Shown: positions 1 to 6,854 of the stretch, piece after piece
How the letters are laid out: each line of letters opens with the position of its first letter
Position numbering within the stretch: the stretch's first letter is position 1
NCBI GenBank assembly: GCA_937958815.1
Contig: CALGMR010000004.1
Coordinates: forward strand, 186,001 to 250,000
Reading direction: 5' to 3'
Origin: an uncultured Rhizobiaceae group bacterium
Lineage (GTDB): Bacteria; Pseudomonadota; Alphaproteobacteria; Rhizobiales; Rhizobiaceae
DNA length: 64,000 bases
Notes under the pieces: model-generated
Database searches by the model: none
The model's input: the letters and a program-made list of their open reading frames with translations, nothing else
What the model was told of the DNA's origin: nothing
Program-made: the position numbers and the translations under genes

Positions 1-55
1 CCTTGGTAAAATCGTATCACCGACTGACAGCCGGTCAACGAAACTTTTAAAAAGG

Positions 56-1582
56 TTAGAAAATTCCCCGCAACAAAGGTCCCCACAGATCGGCATCTTT
101 GACGAAACCAAGCCAAGACGGAATGCCCAATGAGATGAACGGGAAATAGGTGATCAGAAAAATCACGAACACTTCCACCGCAAGAAACGGCAGAATTGCA
201 CGAGATATGGTTTCCACTTTCACGCCGGAAACCGACGAAGCCACAAACAACACCAACCCCATTGGCGGTGTGGCCAGCCCGACCGTGAGGTTGACCGACA
301 TGATCATAGCGAAGTGGACGGGATGAATGCCCAAATTGATGAAGATCGGCGCAAGGATCGGCCCCAGAATAATAATCGCAGGGCCAGCATCCAAAAACAT
401 GCCAACGATGAACAATAGCAAGTTGATGAGCAAAAGCAGCATCAACGGATCGCTGGTGAGCGTCAAAATAAAACTGGCCAAATTTTCCGCTGCGTAAGAA
501 AGGCTGACAACCGTTTTGAACGCCATAGCTGCGCCAACAAGCAGCAACACAACAGACGATGTGATTGCAGCCTTAATGAGAACATTCGGCAATTCGTTCA
601 ATTTCAAAGTGCCGAGAACCAACAAGCCCAACAAAGCTGCATAGGCCACAGCAAGTGCAGAAGCCTCCGTTGGCGTTGCGATACCACCCAAAATGCCACC
701 AAGAATAATGACAGGTGTAAGAAGTGGCAGCACAGCACGCTTTGCAATGACGCGAAACTGCTCCCGCATCAATTTGCGTTGCAGTTGGAAAAACGCTTCG
801 GTTACAAACAAAGCAATTGCAAAATAGATCGCAAACTGCATCCACTCTCGCTCTCCATCACCCGCAACGAGTCTTGTCACCAACGGATAAAGAACGGCGG
901 CCAACATGAGGCGTGCAATAATTCTTGCGGCCCAATTCTCTCCAATTGATATGCGAACATCATCGGGAACGTAGCGCTTTGCCGGTGGATATTCGTATCG
1001 GTTGGCCATGACCCGTGTCACGATCATCAAACCAAGGCCCACCAACACACCAGGGATAATGCCGCCCGCGAAGAGCGCTGCAACAGACACTTCCATCACA
1101 TAGGCGTAGATGATCATAATGCCTGAAGGCGGAATGATCGGCCCGATGACAGAGGATGCTGCCGTAATCGCCGCAGAAAACTTGCGCGTATAGCCTTCTT
1201 TTTCCATCGCTGGAATGAGCATAGACCCAAGCGCCGATGTATCAGCCACGGCTGAACCCGACATGCCTGCAAACAACATGGACGACAGAATATTCACCTG
1301 CGCCAAACCACCACGCACTGACCCGATGATCGCTTGCGAGAAGGACACCAATCGTTCGGTGATGCCACCGCGGTTCATCAACTCACCTGCCAACATGAAA
1401 AACGGAATGGCCAGCAGAACGCCGTTGTCGATGCCGTTAAAAATATTGCGATACATCAACGCCACATCGCGCTCTTGTCCGTTGAGATAAAGCAACAGAC
1501 CCGGCGCGGCCAACATGGCGAAAAAGACGGGAACGCCCACCAAAAGAAGAACAAGGAAAAGTGGAAGGAACCAAGCCAGCAT
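56..1582 (-). CDS. dctM: TRAP transporter large permease (DctM family), enlarged
   Basis: Twelve-or-more-helix integral membrane subunit of a TRAP importer, which couples uptake of an organic anion to the sodium gradient. Recognisable family blocks include the SGSAVADTSALGS segment and the following GPIIPPS segment. At 508 residues it is longer than the usual 425 or so. The extra length is a central insertion (about residues 190-270) that seems to carry additional hydrophobic helices. It starts 3 bases after the stop of dctQ, so the two are cotranscribed, downstream of a monooxygenase/reductase operon. No dctP gene is visible beside them; it may lie beyond the left edge. The substrate is inferred only from context, sulfoquinovose or a glycoside of it. 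The family call is firm. Confidence 0.93.
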   Translation of the reverse strand: MLAWFLPLFLVLLLVGVPVFFAMLAAPGLLLYLNGQERDVALMYRNIFNGIDNGVLLAIPFFMLAGELMNRGGITERLVSFSQAIIGSVRGGLAQVNILSSMLFAGMSGSAVADTSALGSMLIPAMEKEGYTRKFSAAITAASSVIGPIIPPSGIMIIYAYVMEVSVAALFAGGIIPGVLVGLGLMIVTRVMANRYEYPPAKRYVPDDVRISIGENWAARIIARLMLAAVLYPLVTRLVAGDGEREWMQFAIYFAIALFVTEAFFQLQRKLMREQFRVIAKRAVLPLLTPVIILGGILGGIATPTEASALAVAYAALLGLLVLGTLKLNELPNVLIKAAITSSVVLLLVGAAMAFKTVVSLSYAAENLASFILTLTSDPLMLLLLINLLLFIVGMFLDAGPAIIILGPILAPIFINLGIHPVHFAMIMSVNLTVGLATPPMGLVLFVASSVSGVKVETISRAILPFLAVEVFVIFLITYFPFISLGIPSWLGFVKDADLWGPLLRGIF

Positions 1583-1585
1583 CGC

Positions 1586-2188
1586 TTATTCCCCCGCCAT
1601 CGAAATAGGAGAAGGTGGTGGTGGAAACGCTTCATCATTCCACACCAGTCTGCCGACCAAACGCAAAATCAGTTCAACTGAAACCGAAATCAGCATCACC
1701 AGCAAAACGCTCATGGCCAGATAAATATAGGCCGTGCGGAATTGAAGTTCTGTGCCCAACAATTGGTTGAGCCCTGAATCCTGCAGCAAGCGGTTCAAGC
1801 CGGATGAATCAAACAACAAGGGTGCCGAAAAATGCGCCCAAGCTTGATCCAGCATAATCACCAGCACGACCAGCGATAAAATGAGAATAGCCAGTGTAAG
1901 CGTATGACGTGCTTTGCGCGGCAGCATGTCTGGCAGCATGTCAATGGAAACGAAGCCCGCATAGCGATAGGCCGACGGCGCTACCAGAGCCATCATCCAA
2001 ATCATCAAGCCTCGCGCGGCTTCCTCTGGCCATGGCAGAGCGTTGTTAAGAACGTAGCGATAAAAAATTTGCAAAAGAACCGCAGCAACCATCAAAGCCA
2101 TCGCAGCACATCCAATGCCACGGCCAAGCTTCAAAACGCTTTGATTGATCATACCAATCAAGCGAATGATCGCCTGCAATCCTCCCAA
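1586..2188 (-). CDS. dctQ: TRAP transporter small permease (DctQ family)
   Basis: Four-helix membrane subunit that pairs with DctM and contacts the binding protein. The FYRYVLNNALPWPEE stretch (about residues 42-56) is the typical DctQ signature after helix 1. The protein is 200 residues, longer than the usual 160-170, with an extra loop rich in Leu, Asn and Ser near residues 123-148. I place the start at a TTG (2188), preceded by AGGGAGAAGG; an in-frame ATG at 2152 is the alternative. It lies 63 bases after the flavin reductase gene on the same strand, so it probably belongs to that operon. Confidence 0.88.
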   Translation of the reverse strand: MGGLQAIIRLIGMINQSVLKLGRGIGCAAMALMVAAVLLQIFYRYVLNNALPWPEEAARGLMIWMMALVAPSAYRYAGFVSIDMLPDMLPRKARHTLTLAILILSLVVLVIMLDQAWAHFSAPLLFDSSGLNRLLQDSGLNQLLGTELQFRTAYIYLAMSVLLVMLISVSVELILRLVGRLVWNDEAFPPPPSPISMAGE

Positions 2189-2251
2189 ATGCCTTCTCCC
2201 TATTCTGGCGACCCGCTCAAACCTCCTTCGAGCGGTTCACTAAAAATCTAT

Positions 2252-2809
2252 TCAACTCTTTGGCTTGAACCCACCAAATTTTCCCTTGGTGAACAGCAAC
2301 GGCGCGCCTTCATTTGCCACAACGCCATTCACCTTCCCAACGATGATAATATGATCTCCTGCATCATGAATTGCTTGTTGAGTGCAATCGAAACGGGTCA
2401 GTGCAGATGTCAAAACAGGCACTCCATTGTCACGAAACCGCCAATCGCAGGTTTCAAACGCATTCGCATTTTTTGCAAATTTTAACGCAAGCGCATCTTG
2501 ATTTTCATGCATGACGTGAATTGAATAGTGCTCGGCATTTTGAAATGCTTCAAAACGTCCTGATGTCTTAGACAAAGACCAGAGCACCAATGCTGGGTCC
2601 AACGAGACAGACGCAAACGAATTCACGGTCATTCCAATTGGTGTTCCATCCACAGAAGCTGTAATCACAGTTACGCCCGTTCCAAAATGCCCGAGCGCGT
2701 TTCGATATTCGCGCGCGTTGTCGGCAGATGGAACCAGTACATTTTCATGCACATTTACAGTCGCACGCGCATTTACTTTTGAATCTGATGTTACAATATC
2801 CATCCCCAT
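2252..2809 (-). CDS. smoA: NAD(P)H:flavin reductase, partner of the FMN monooxygenase (SmoA-like)
   Basis: Flavin reductase-like domain protein of 185 residues that should supply FMNH2 to the monooxygenase encoded two genes upstream. The flavin-binding core is visible in YRNALGHFGTGVTVITA and in GMTVNSFASVSLDPALVLWS, the usual pattern of the short-chain two-component flavin reductases. The ATG at 2809 overlaps the TGA of the preceding reductase gene (TGATG) and has GAGG 7 bases upstream; a GTG at 2812 is the alternative. Such a reductase is an obligate partner of SsuD-type enzymes. The order monooxygenase, aldo/keto reductase, flavin reductase is that of smoC-smoB-smoA in the Agrobacterium sulfoquinovose pathway. 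The family is certain; the specific role rests on context. Confidence 0.85.
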   Translation of the reverse strand: MGMDIVTSDSKVNARATVNVHENVLVPSADNAREYRNALGHFGTGVTVITASVDGTPIGMTVNSFASVSLDPALVLWSLSKTSGRFEAFQNAEHYSIHVMHENQDALALKFAKNANAFETCDWRFRDNGVPVLTSALTRFDCTQQAIHDAGDHIIIVGKVNGVVANEGAPLLFTKGKFGGFKPKS

Positions 2810-3711
2810 CACGCGACCTCGTGGCCAAGCGAGTGGGTGTAGATTTCAAACCAAGTTTGACGATCAATCGAAACTTTCGTGGCGTCTGAAAGTGACTTGA
2901 TACGCTCAAGATTGTTGGTGCCAAGCACCGGTAAAATTTGCGCCGGATGCGCGAGCAACCAAGCCACCGCAACCGCATCCACTCCAACATTCTGTTCGTC
3001 AGCAATGCGCTTTAGGCAAACCCGCATGTCCGCTGTTTCTGCATTACCACTGTCGAAAAGTGCGCCACCCGCAAGAGGCGACCACGCCATTGGCGTCACA
3101 CCATGCTGTTGATGAAACGCCAGATCGCCGTTTGTAAACGCATCTACAGCCAGCACGCTCATCTCAATCTGATTGGTGACCAATCTTTCCTTCATGGCAG
3201 ATTGCAACAAAGTCCAATCATGAGGCTTAAAGTTGGAAACACCAACTGACCCAACTTTACCGGAAGCTACTGCAGCATCGAGTGCCGCGCCTGTTTCATG
3301 ATGATCCATCAACGGGTCAGGACGATGAATAAGAAGAAGGTCAATATGTTCGATCTGCATTTCTTTCAGAGAATAATCGATCGATTTTTCAATATGTTTT
3401 GCGGAAGTGTCGTAATACTTCACCCGCGCATCGCTGTAGCGGCCTACGGGCGCCACGATATCGCATTTGGTGACGATCTCCATATTTTTACGCAAATGAG
3501 GCGCTTGTGCCAAACAAGCCCCCAAAATTGTTTCGGCTTCATAGCCTCCATAAATATCGGCTTGGTCAAAACTGGTAATCCCTTGATCAAGACAAGCCTC
3601 AATCTTGGCCTGAACATGTTTTACGGAAGTGTCCGCATCATCTCCCAATCGCCACATGCCATAGATTACACGGCTGAGTTCCAGTTTGTCGTTTAAGTTT
3701 ACGCGTTCCAT
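2809..3711 (-). CDS. smoB: Aldo/keto reductase, candidate 6-oxo-glucose reductase (SmoB-like)
   Basis: AKR-family NAD(P)H-dependent reductase of 300 residues. The catalytic tetrad is visible: Asp and Tyr in FDQADIYGGY, Lys in VTKCDI and His in LLLIHRPDP. The C-terminal coenzyme region includes PVLGTNNLERI. In the sulfo-ASMO pathway this enzyme reduces 6-oxo-glucose, left after sulfite is released from sulfoquinovose, to glucose with NADPH. The chosen ATG (3711) overlaps the TAA of the monooxygenase gene as TAATG. The open frame runs 26 codons further upstream, but that extension lies inside the neighbour and lacks family similarity. Sandwiched between the monooxygenase and its flavin reductase with no gaps, it is almost certainly part of the same pathway. 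Confidence 0.85.
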   Translation of the reverse strand: MERVNLNDKLELSRVIYGMWRLGDDADTSVKHVQAKIEACLDQGITSFDQADIYGGYEAETILGACLAQAPHLRKNMEIVTKCDIVAPVGRYSDARVKYYDTSAKHIEKSIDYSLKEMQIEHIDLLLIHRPDPLMDHHETGAALDAAVASGKVGSVGVSNFKPHDWTLLQSAMKERLVTNQIEMSVLAVDAFTNGDLAFHQQHGVTPMAWSPLAGGALFDSGNAETADMRVCLKRIADEQNVGVDAVAVAWLLAHPAQILPVLGTNNLERIKSLSDATKVSIDRQTWFEIYTHSLGHEVA

Positions 3712-4868
3712 TAACGGCGTTCTCCTGCACCGAGCGGTGTCTTGGGTGTTGTAGCTGGCACGCGCCCCTGCAAATGCGGGAGCGAGCACGTTTCCAAATG
3801 AGGCAATACGCGTTTTCCGAAACTTTCACACTCGTCTAAATGCGGATAACCGGAAAAGATGAATGCGCGTATGCCCATCTTTTTATAATCTTCAATCTGC
3901 GTCAAAATTTGATCTGTCGACCCCACCAGCGCCGCGCCACAACCAGACCGCGCACGGCCAACACCCGTCCAGAGGTGCGGCTCGATATAACCTTCAAGAT
4001 CAGCCAATTCGCGGTTTTTCGCTTGGTGGGAAACTCCCAGCGAGGTCGCGTCCAGTGCCCGTTCGCGGATCAATTTGCCCTGCTCGTCATCCAGTTTGGA
4101 CACCAATTCGCGCGCATATTCTTTCGCTTCCGCTTCTGTGTCGCGCACAATCATGTGGACACGCAATCCATAGTCGAGCACGCGACCATAATGTTCAGCC
4201 CGCTCGTTCACTGCTTTCATGCGCTCAGCAAGTTCTTCTTTTTTCTCAGGCCACATCAAATAGACATCGCAATGTTCGCCACAAAGATCTAACGCTGGTG
4301 GTGAATAGCCCCCAAAATACAGCAGCGGGCCGCCATTGGTTTGATAAGGTTTTGCTGGGTCCGTGGTCAAACCCTCAAACTGATAAACCTCACCTTGATG
4401 ATTGATCTCATCTTGCGTCCAAGCCTGCTTCAAAATTTCCACAACTTCACGCGAGCGCTTATAGCGATGCCCGCTGTCTTCTTTTTGACCTGGAAAATCC
4501 GAGGAAATGATATTGACCGTCAATCGGCCTTTCATCATATGGTCGAGCGTGGCAATCGTCCGTGCCAACATGATCGGCTGCATTTCACCACATCGCACAG
4601 CCGCCAACATATTGATGTTTTCAGTCAGCGGTGCATTACCAGCCACAAAAGTCAGCGTGTCCTGCCCTACCTGATAGGACGATGGGCAAAGAATGTTGCG
4701 ATAACCCAACTTGTCAGCGGCTTGAATGATTTTCGAGGTATTGTCCCAAGACGACCGCAAATCCCCATCAGGTTGGCCCAGATACTGATAGTCGTCTGAA
4801 CACAAAGGCGCGAACCACGAAACTTCCGCAGCGTTTGTGTCTTGCGATCGAATGGGGACGATGGACAT
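3711..4868 (-). CDS. smoC: FMNH2-dependent monooxygenase, SsuD/LLM family, candidate sulfoquinovose monooxygenase (SmoC-like)
   Basis: Luciferase-like TIM-barrel monooxygenase of 385 residues resembling alkanesulfonate monooxygenase. Blocks shared with SsuD include YRNILCPSSYQVGQDTLTF (about 56-74), GRLTVNIISSDFPG (114-127) and the RxH pair at 236/238. Arg307 sits in a segment followed by GAALVGS and matches the mobile active-site arginine region of SsuD. The reaction expected is O2- and FMNH2-dependent cleavage of the C-S bond of sulfoquinovose, giving sulfite and 6-oxo-glucose. It heads a minus-strand operon with the aldo/keto reductase and flavin reductase; the divergent GntR regulator starts 92 bases away. 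Simple alkanesulfonate use is less likely because SsuD operons do not need an aldo/keto reductase. Confidence 0.85.
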   Translation of the reverse strand: MSIVPIRSQDTNAAEVSWFAPLCSDDYQYLGQPDGDLRSSWDNTSKIIQAADKLGYRNILCPSSYQVGQDTLTFVAGNAPLTENINMLAAVRCGEMQPIMLARTIATLDHMMKGRLTVNIISSDFPGQKEDSGHRYKRSREVVEILKQAWTQDEINHQGEVYQFEGLTTDPAKPYQTNGGPLLYFGGYSPPALDLCGEHCDVYLMWPEKKEELAERMKAVNERAEHYGRVLDYGLRVHMIVRDTEAEAKEYARELVSKLDDEQGKLIRERALDATSLGVSHQAKNRELADLEGYIEPHLWTGVGRARSGCGAALVGSTDQILTQIEDYKKMGIRAFIFSGYPHLDECESFGKRVLPHLETCSLPHLQGRVPATTPKTPLGAGERR

Positions 4869-4915
4869 TTGTCAGCTCTACCCTGTACTCATTTTCTTGC
4901 GTTTGCTAGGCAATT

Positions 4916-4954
4916 GTGTATCAACTGCATATCAATATATCAATAGTGTATCAA
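4916..4954. promoter_or_regulatory. Four phased TATCAA repeats, candidate GntR operator
   Basis: The 92-base divergent region holds four copies of TATCAA starting at 4919, 4930, 4938 and 4949, so the spacing is 11, 8, 11. The outer pair are the identical nonamer GTGTATCAA (4916 and 4946, 30 bases apart); the inner pair are ATATCAATA. The array ends 6 bases before the GntR start codon, where it could control both the regulator and the monooxygenase operon. No convincing Shine-Dalgarno precedes the regulator, so the array also occupies the site where one would be. Confidence 0.55.
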
Positions 4955-4960
4955 TTTTAA

Positions 4961-5683
4961 ATGTCGCCCTTTTCCCCAACCAGCGCTGATGCAAGCGGCA
5001 AGCTGCCATTGCACATTCAAGTCAGCGAAATGTTGGCGCGCGAAATCCAGGCTGGCATTTACCCAGATGGAACAAAACTCGCGCCCGAACGTGACATGGC
5101 GCAAGAATTAGAAATCTCGGTAGGCACTTTGCGCAAAGCCCTTGCAGATTTAACCGAGAAGGGATTGCTGGAACGCGTTCATGGTTCGGGCAATTATGTT
5201 CGAAAGTCTGATACACCCCAAACAATATATGGCTTCTTCCGACTGGAACTGCTCAAGGGAGGCGGCCTGCCAACGGCGGAGATTCTCTCACTAAGAAAAC
5301 TGAAAAAACCGCGTGATTTACCCCAATTTGGTCATTCGGACTCTGGATTTCGCATTCGGCGGTGGCGCAGGCTTAACGGCGTGAATGCAGCAGTGGAAGA
5401 GATATGGCTGGATGGCGGTTACGCTGAAACGATAGTGCAAAGCGATCTTACAGATTCACTCTATCAATATTATCGCCAACAATTGAATTTGTGGATTACC
5501 CGTGCAGAAGACTCTGTCGGCGTCGCCCCTCCCCCAGCTTGGAAACCTGATGGTTTTGCCTCCAATGCATCCATTTGGGGCTATATCGAACGACACAGTT
5601 TTGATCAAAACAACGCCGTGGCCGAATTTTCCCGCACATGGTTTGACCCTACAACAACGCGCTTCATGGCTCGCTGGACTTAG
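4961..5683 (+). CDS. GntR-family regulator (HutC/UTRA type)
   Basis: 240-residue transcription factor with an N-terminal winged helix (about residues 14-82; PDGTKLAPERDMAQEL and VSVGTLRKAL-like recognition region) and a C-terminal UTRA effector domain (about 95-235). UTRA domains usually bind sugars, sugar phosphates or small acids. It is divergent from the candidate sulfoquinovose operon and 20 bases ahead of the Gfo/Idh/MocA gene, so it is the probable local repressor for both arms. The start at 4961 has no clear ribosome binding site and may be leaderless or translated weakly. Confidence 0.9.
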   Translation: MSPFSPTSADASGKLPLHIQVSEMLAREIQAGIYPDGTKLAPERDMAQELEISVGTLRKALADLTEKGLLERVHGSGNYVRKSDTPQTIYGFFRLELLKGGGLPTAEILSLRKLKKPRDLPQFGHSDSGFRIRRWRRLNGVNAAVEEIWLDGGYAETIVQSDLTDSLYQYYRQQLNLWITRAEDSVGVAPPPAWKPDGFASNASIWGYIERHSFDQNNAVAEFSRTWFDPTTTRFMARWT

Positions 5684-5703
5684 TACCTTCAAAGGATTTC
5701 AAC

Positions 5704-6792
5704 TTGACGACTTTGCAATACGGCATCATCGGATGTGGCATGATGGGCCAAGAGCACATCAAAAATATTCTTCTTTTGGGCAACACCGAGGTGACCGCGA
5801 TTTTCGAACCTAACGCAAAAATGCGTGAGGTTGCTCAATCATTGGTGCCATCGGTTCGGTTCGAACCTTCAATCGAGGATCTGTTGAAGAGTGAAGACCT
5901 TGATTGTTTGGTGATCGTCAGCCCCAACAATCTTCATGCAGATCAATTGCGTCTGATCGCTGAAATAAACCCTCTGCCGATATTGGTGGAGAAACCATTG
6001 ATCACAAATCCCAAAGATCAGGCCGATATTGAAAACATGATCGCAACCTACCCGTCTCCAATTTGGGTGGCCATGGAATATCGCTACATGCCTCCCGTGG
6101 CCGCTCTTATCAAACAAGCGGAAACGGCAACAGGAGGTGTAAAACTTCTCACCATTCGCGAACACCGTTTTCCCTTTTTGGAGAAAGTTGGAGATTGGAA
6201 CCGCTTCAATGAGAAGTCGGGCGGAACTTTGGTGGAAAAGTGCTGTCATTTCTTTGACCTCATGCGCTTAATTCTAAAGAGCGAGCCTATTCGGGTCATG
6301 GCGTCAGCTGGCCAATCCGTGAACCATCTTGATGAATCTTACGACGGCAAAACACCTGACATTTGGGACAATGGCTATGTCATTGTGGACTTTGAATCGG
6401 GCGCACGCGCAATGTTAGAATTGTGCATGTTCGCTGAAGGCTCACAGTATCAAGAAGAAATTTCAGCCGTCGGAGCCGATGGTAAAATCGAATGCCTTGT
6501 ACCTGGTCCGGGACGGTTCTGGCCTGAACACCTTGGACAGGCACCGACTCCAAAACTGATTGTAAGTCCTAGAAATCCGCGCGGGCCCATCGAAAGTGAC
6601 ATTCCAGTTGATCCAACCTTATTGGATGCAGGCGACCACAATGGATCAACTTTTTATCAGCACCAAAAATTTCAGCAAGTTGTCCTCAAAAAAACAACAC
6701 CAGAGGTTTCATTGAGCGACGGATTAATGGCGGTACAAATGGGCATGGCAGCGCAAAAATCGGCAATGACCGGGCAGTCGGTTGAACTCTGA
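5704..6792 (+). CDS. Gfo/Idh/MocA-family NAD-dependent protein, candidate sulfoquinovosidase (GH188/SqgA-type) or sugar dehydrogenase
   Basis: 362 residues with an N-terminal Rossmann fold (GIIGCGMMGQEH, 7-18) and the EKP motif with Lys97. A putative catalytic region follows, made of REHRFPF (152-158), VGDWNRF (162-168) and KCCHFFDLMR (179-188) with His182. The start is a TTG at 5704 with AAAGGA 7 bases upstream. Most relatives are sugar or inositol dehydrogenases, but the NAD-dependent sulfoquinovosidases (GH188) belong to this superfamily and are found in sulfoquinovose gene clusters. No GH31-type sulfoquinovosidase is present here, so this gene is the natural candidate for releasing sulfoquinovose from its glycosides. 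The family is certain; the glycosidase role is inference. Confidence 0.82.
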   Translation: MTTLQYGIIGCGMMGQEHIKNILLLGNTEVTAIFEPNAKMREVAQSLVPSVRFEPSIEDLLKSEDLDCLVIVSPNNLHADQLRLIAEINPLPILVEKPLITNPKDQADIENMIATYPSPIWVAMEYRYMPPVAALIKQAETATGGVKLLTIREHRFPFLEKVGDWNRFNEKSGGTLVEKCCHFFDLMRLILKSEPIRVMASAGQSVNHLDESYDGKTPDIWDNGYVIVDFESGARAMLELCMFAEGSQYQEEISAVGADGKIECLVPGPGRFWPEHLGQAPTPKLIVSPRNPRGPIESDIPVDPTLLDAGDHNGSTFYQHQKFQQVVLKKTTPEVSLSDGLMAVQMGMAAQKSAMTGQSVEL

Positions 6793-6803
6793 CATACAGG
6801 CCG

Positions 6804-6831
6804 AAAAAAACAGGCTCCCGAAGGAGCCTGT
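6804..6831 (-). terminator. Intrinsic terminator of the RTX gene
   Basis: On the minus strand a perfect 9-bp stem, ACAGGCTCC and GGAGCCTGT, closes on a four-base TTCG loop and is followed at once by seven T. This is a textbook Rho-independent terminator 24 bases after the RTX stop codon. On the plus strand the same hairpin follows the Gfo/Idh/MocA gene but lacks a T tract, so it probably acts mainly for the minus strand. Confidence 0.88.
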
Positions 6832-6854
6832 AAAGTTGTTTGAGTTTGAAGCGC

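Noticed and set aside
1-55. A start of a further gene downstream of dctM
   Set aside because: Too little sequence is present to support any reading frame; a dctP gene may begin outside the window.
1904-2485. A 193-codon plus-strand open frame over dctQ and the flavin reductase gene
   Set aside because: Antisense to two clear genes, no ribosome binding site and no family features.
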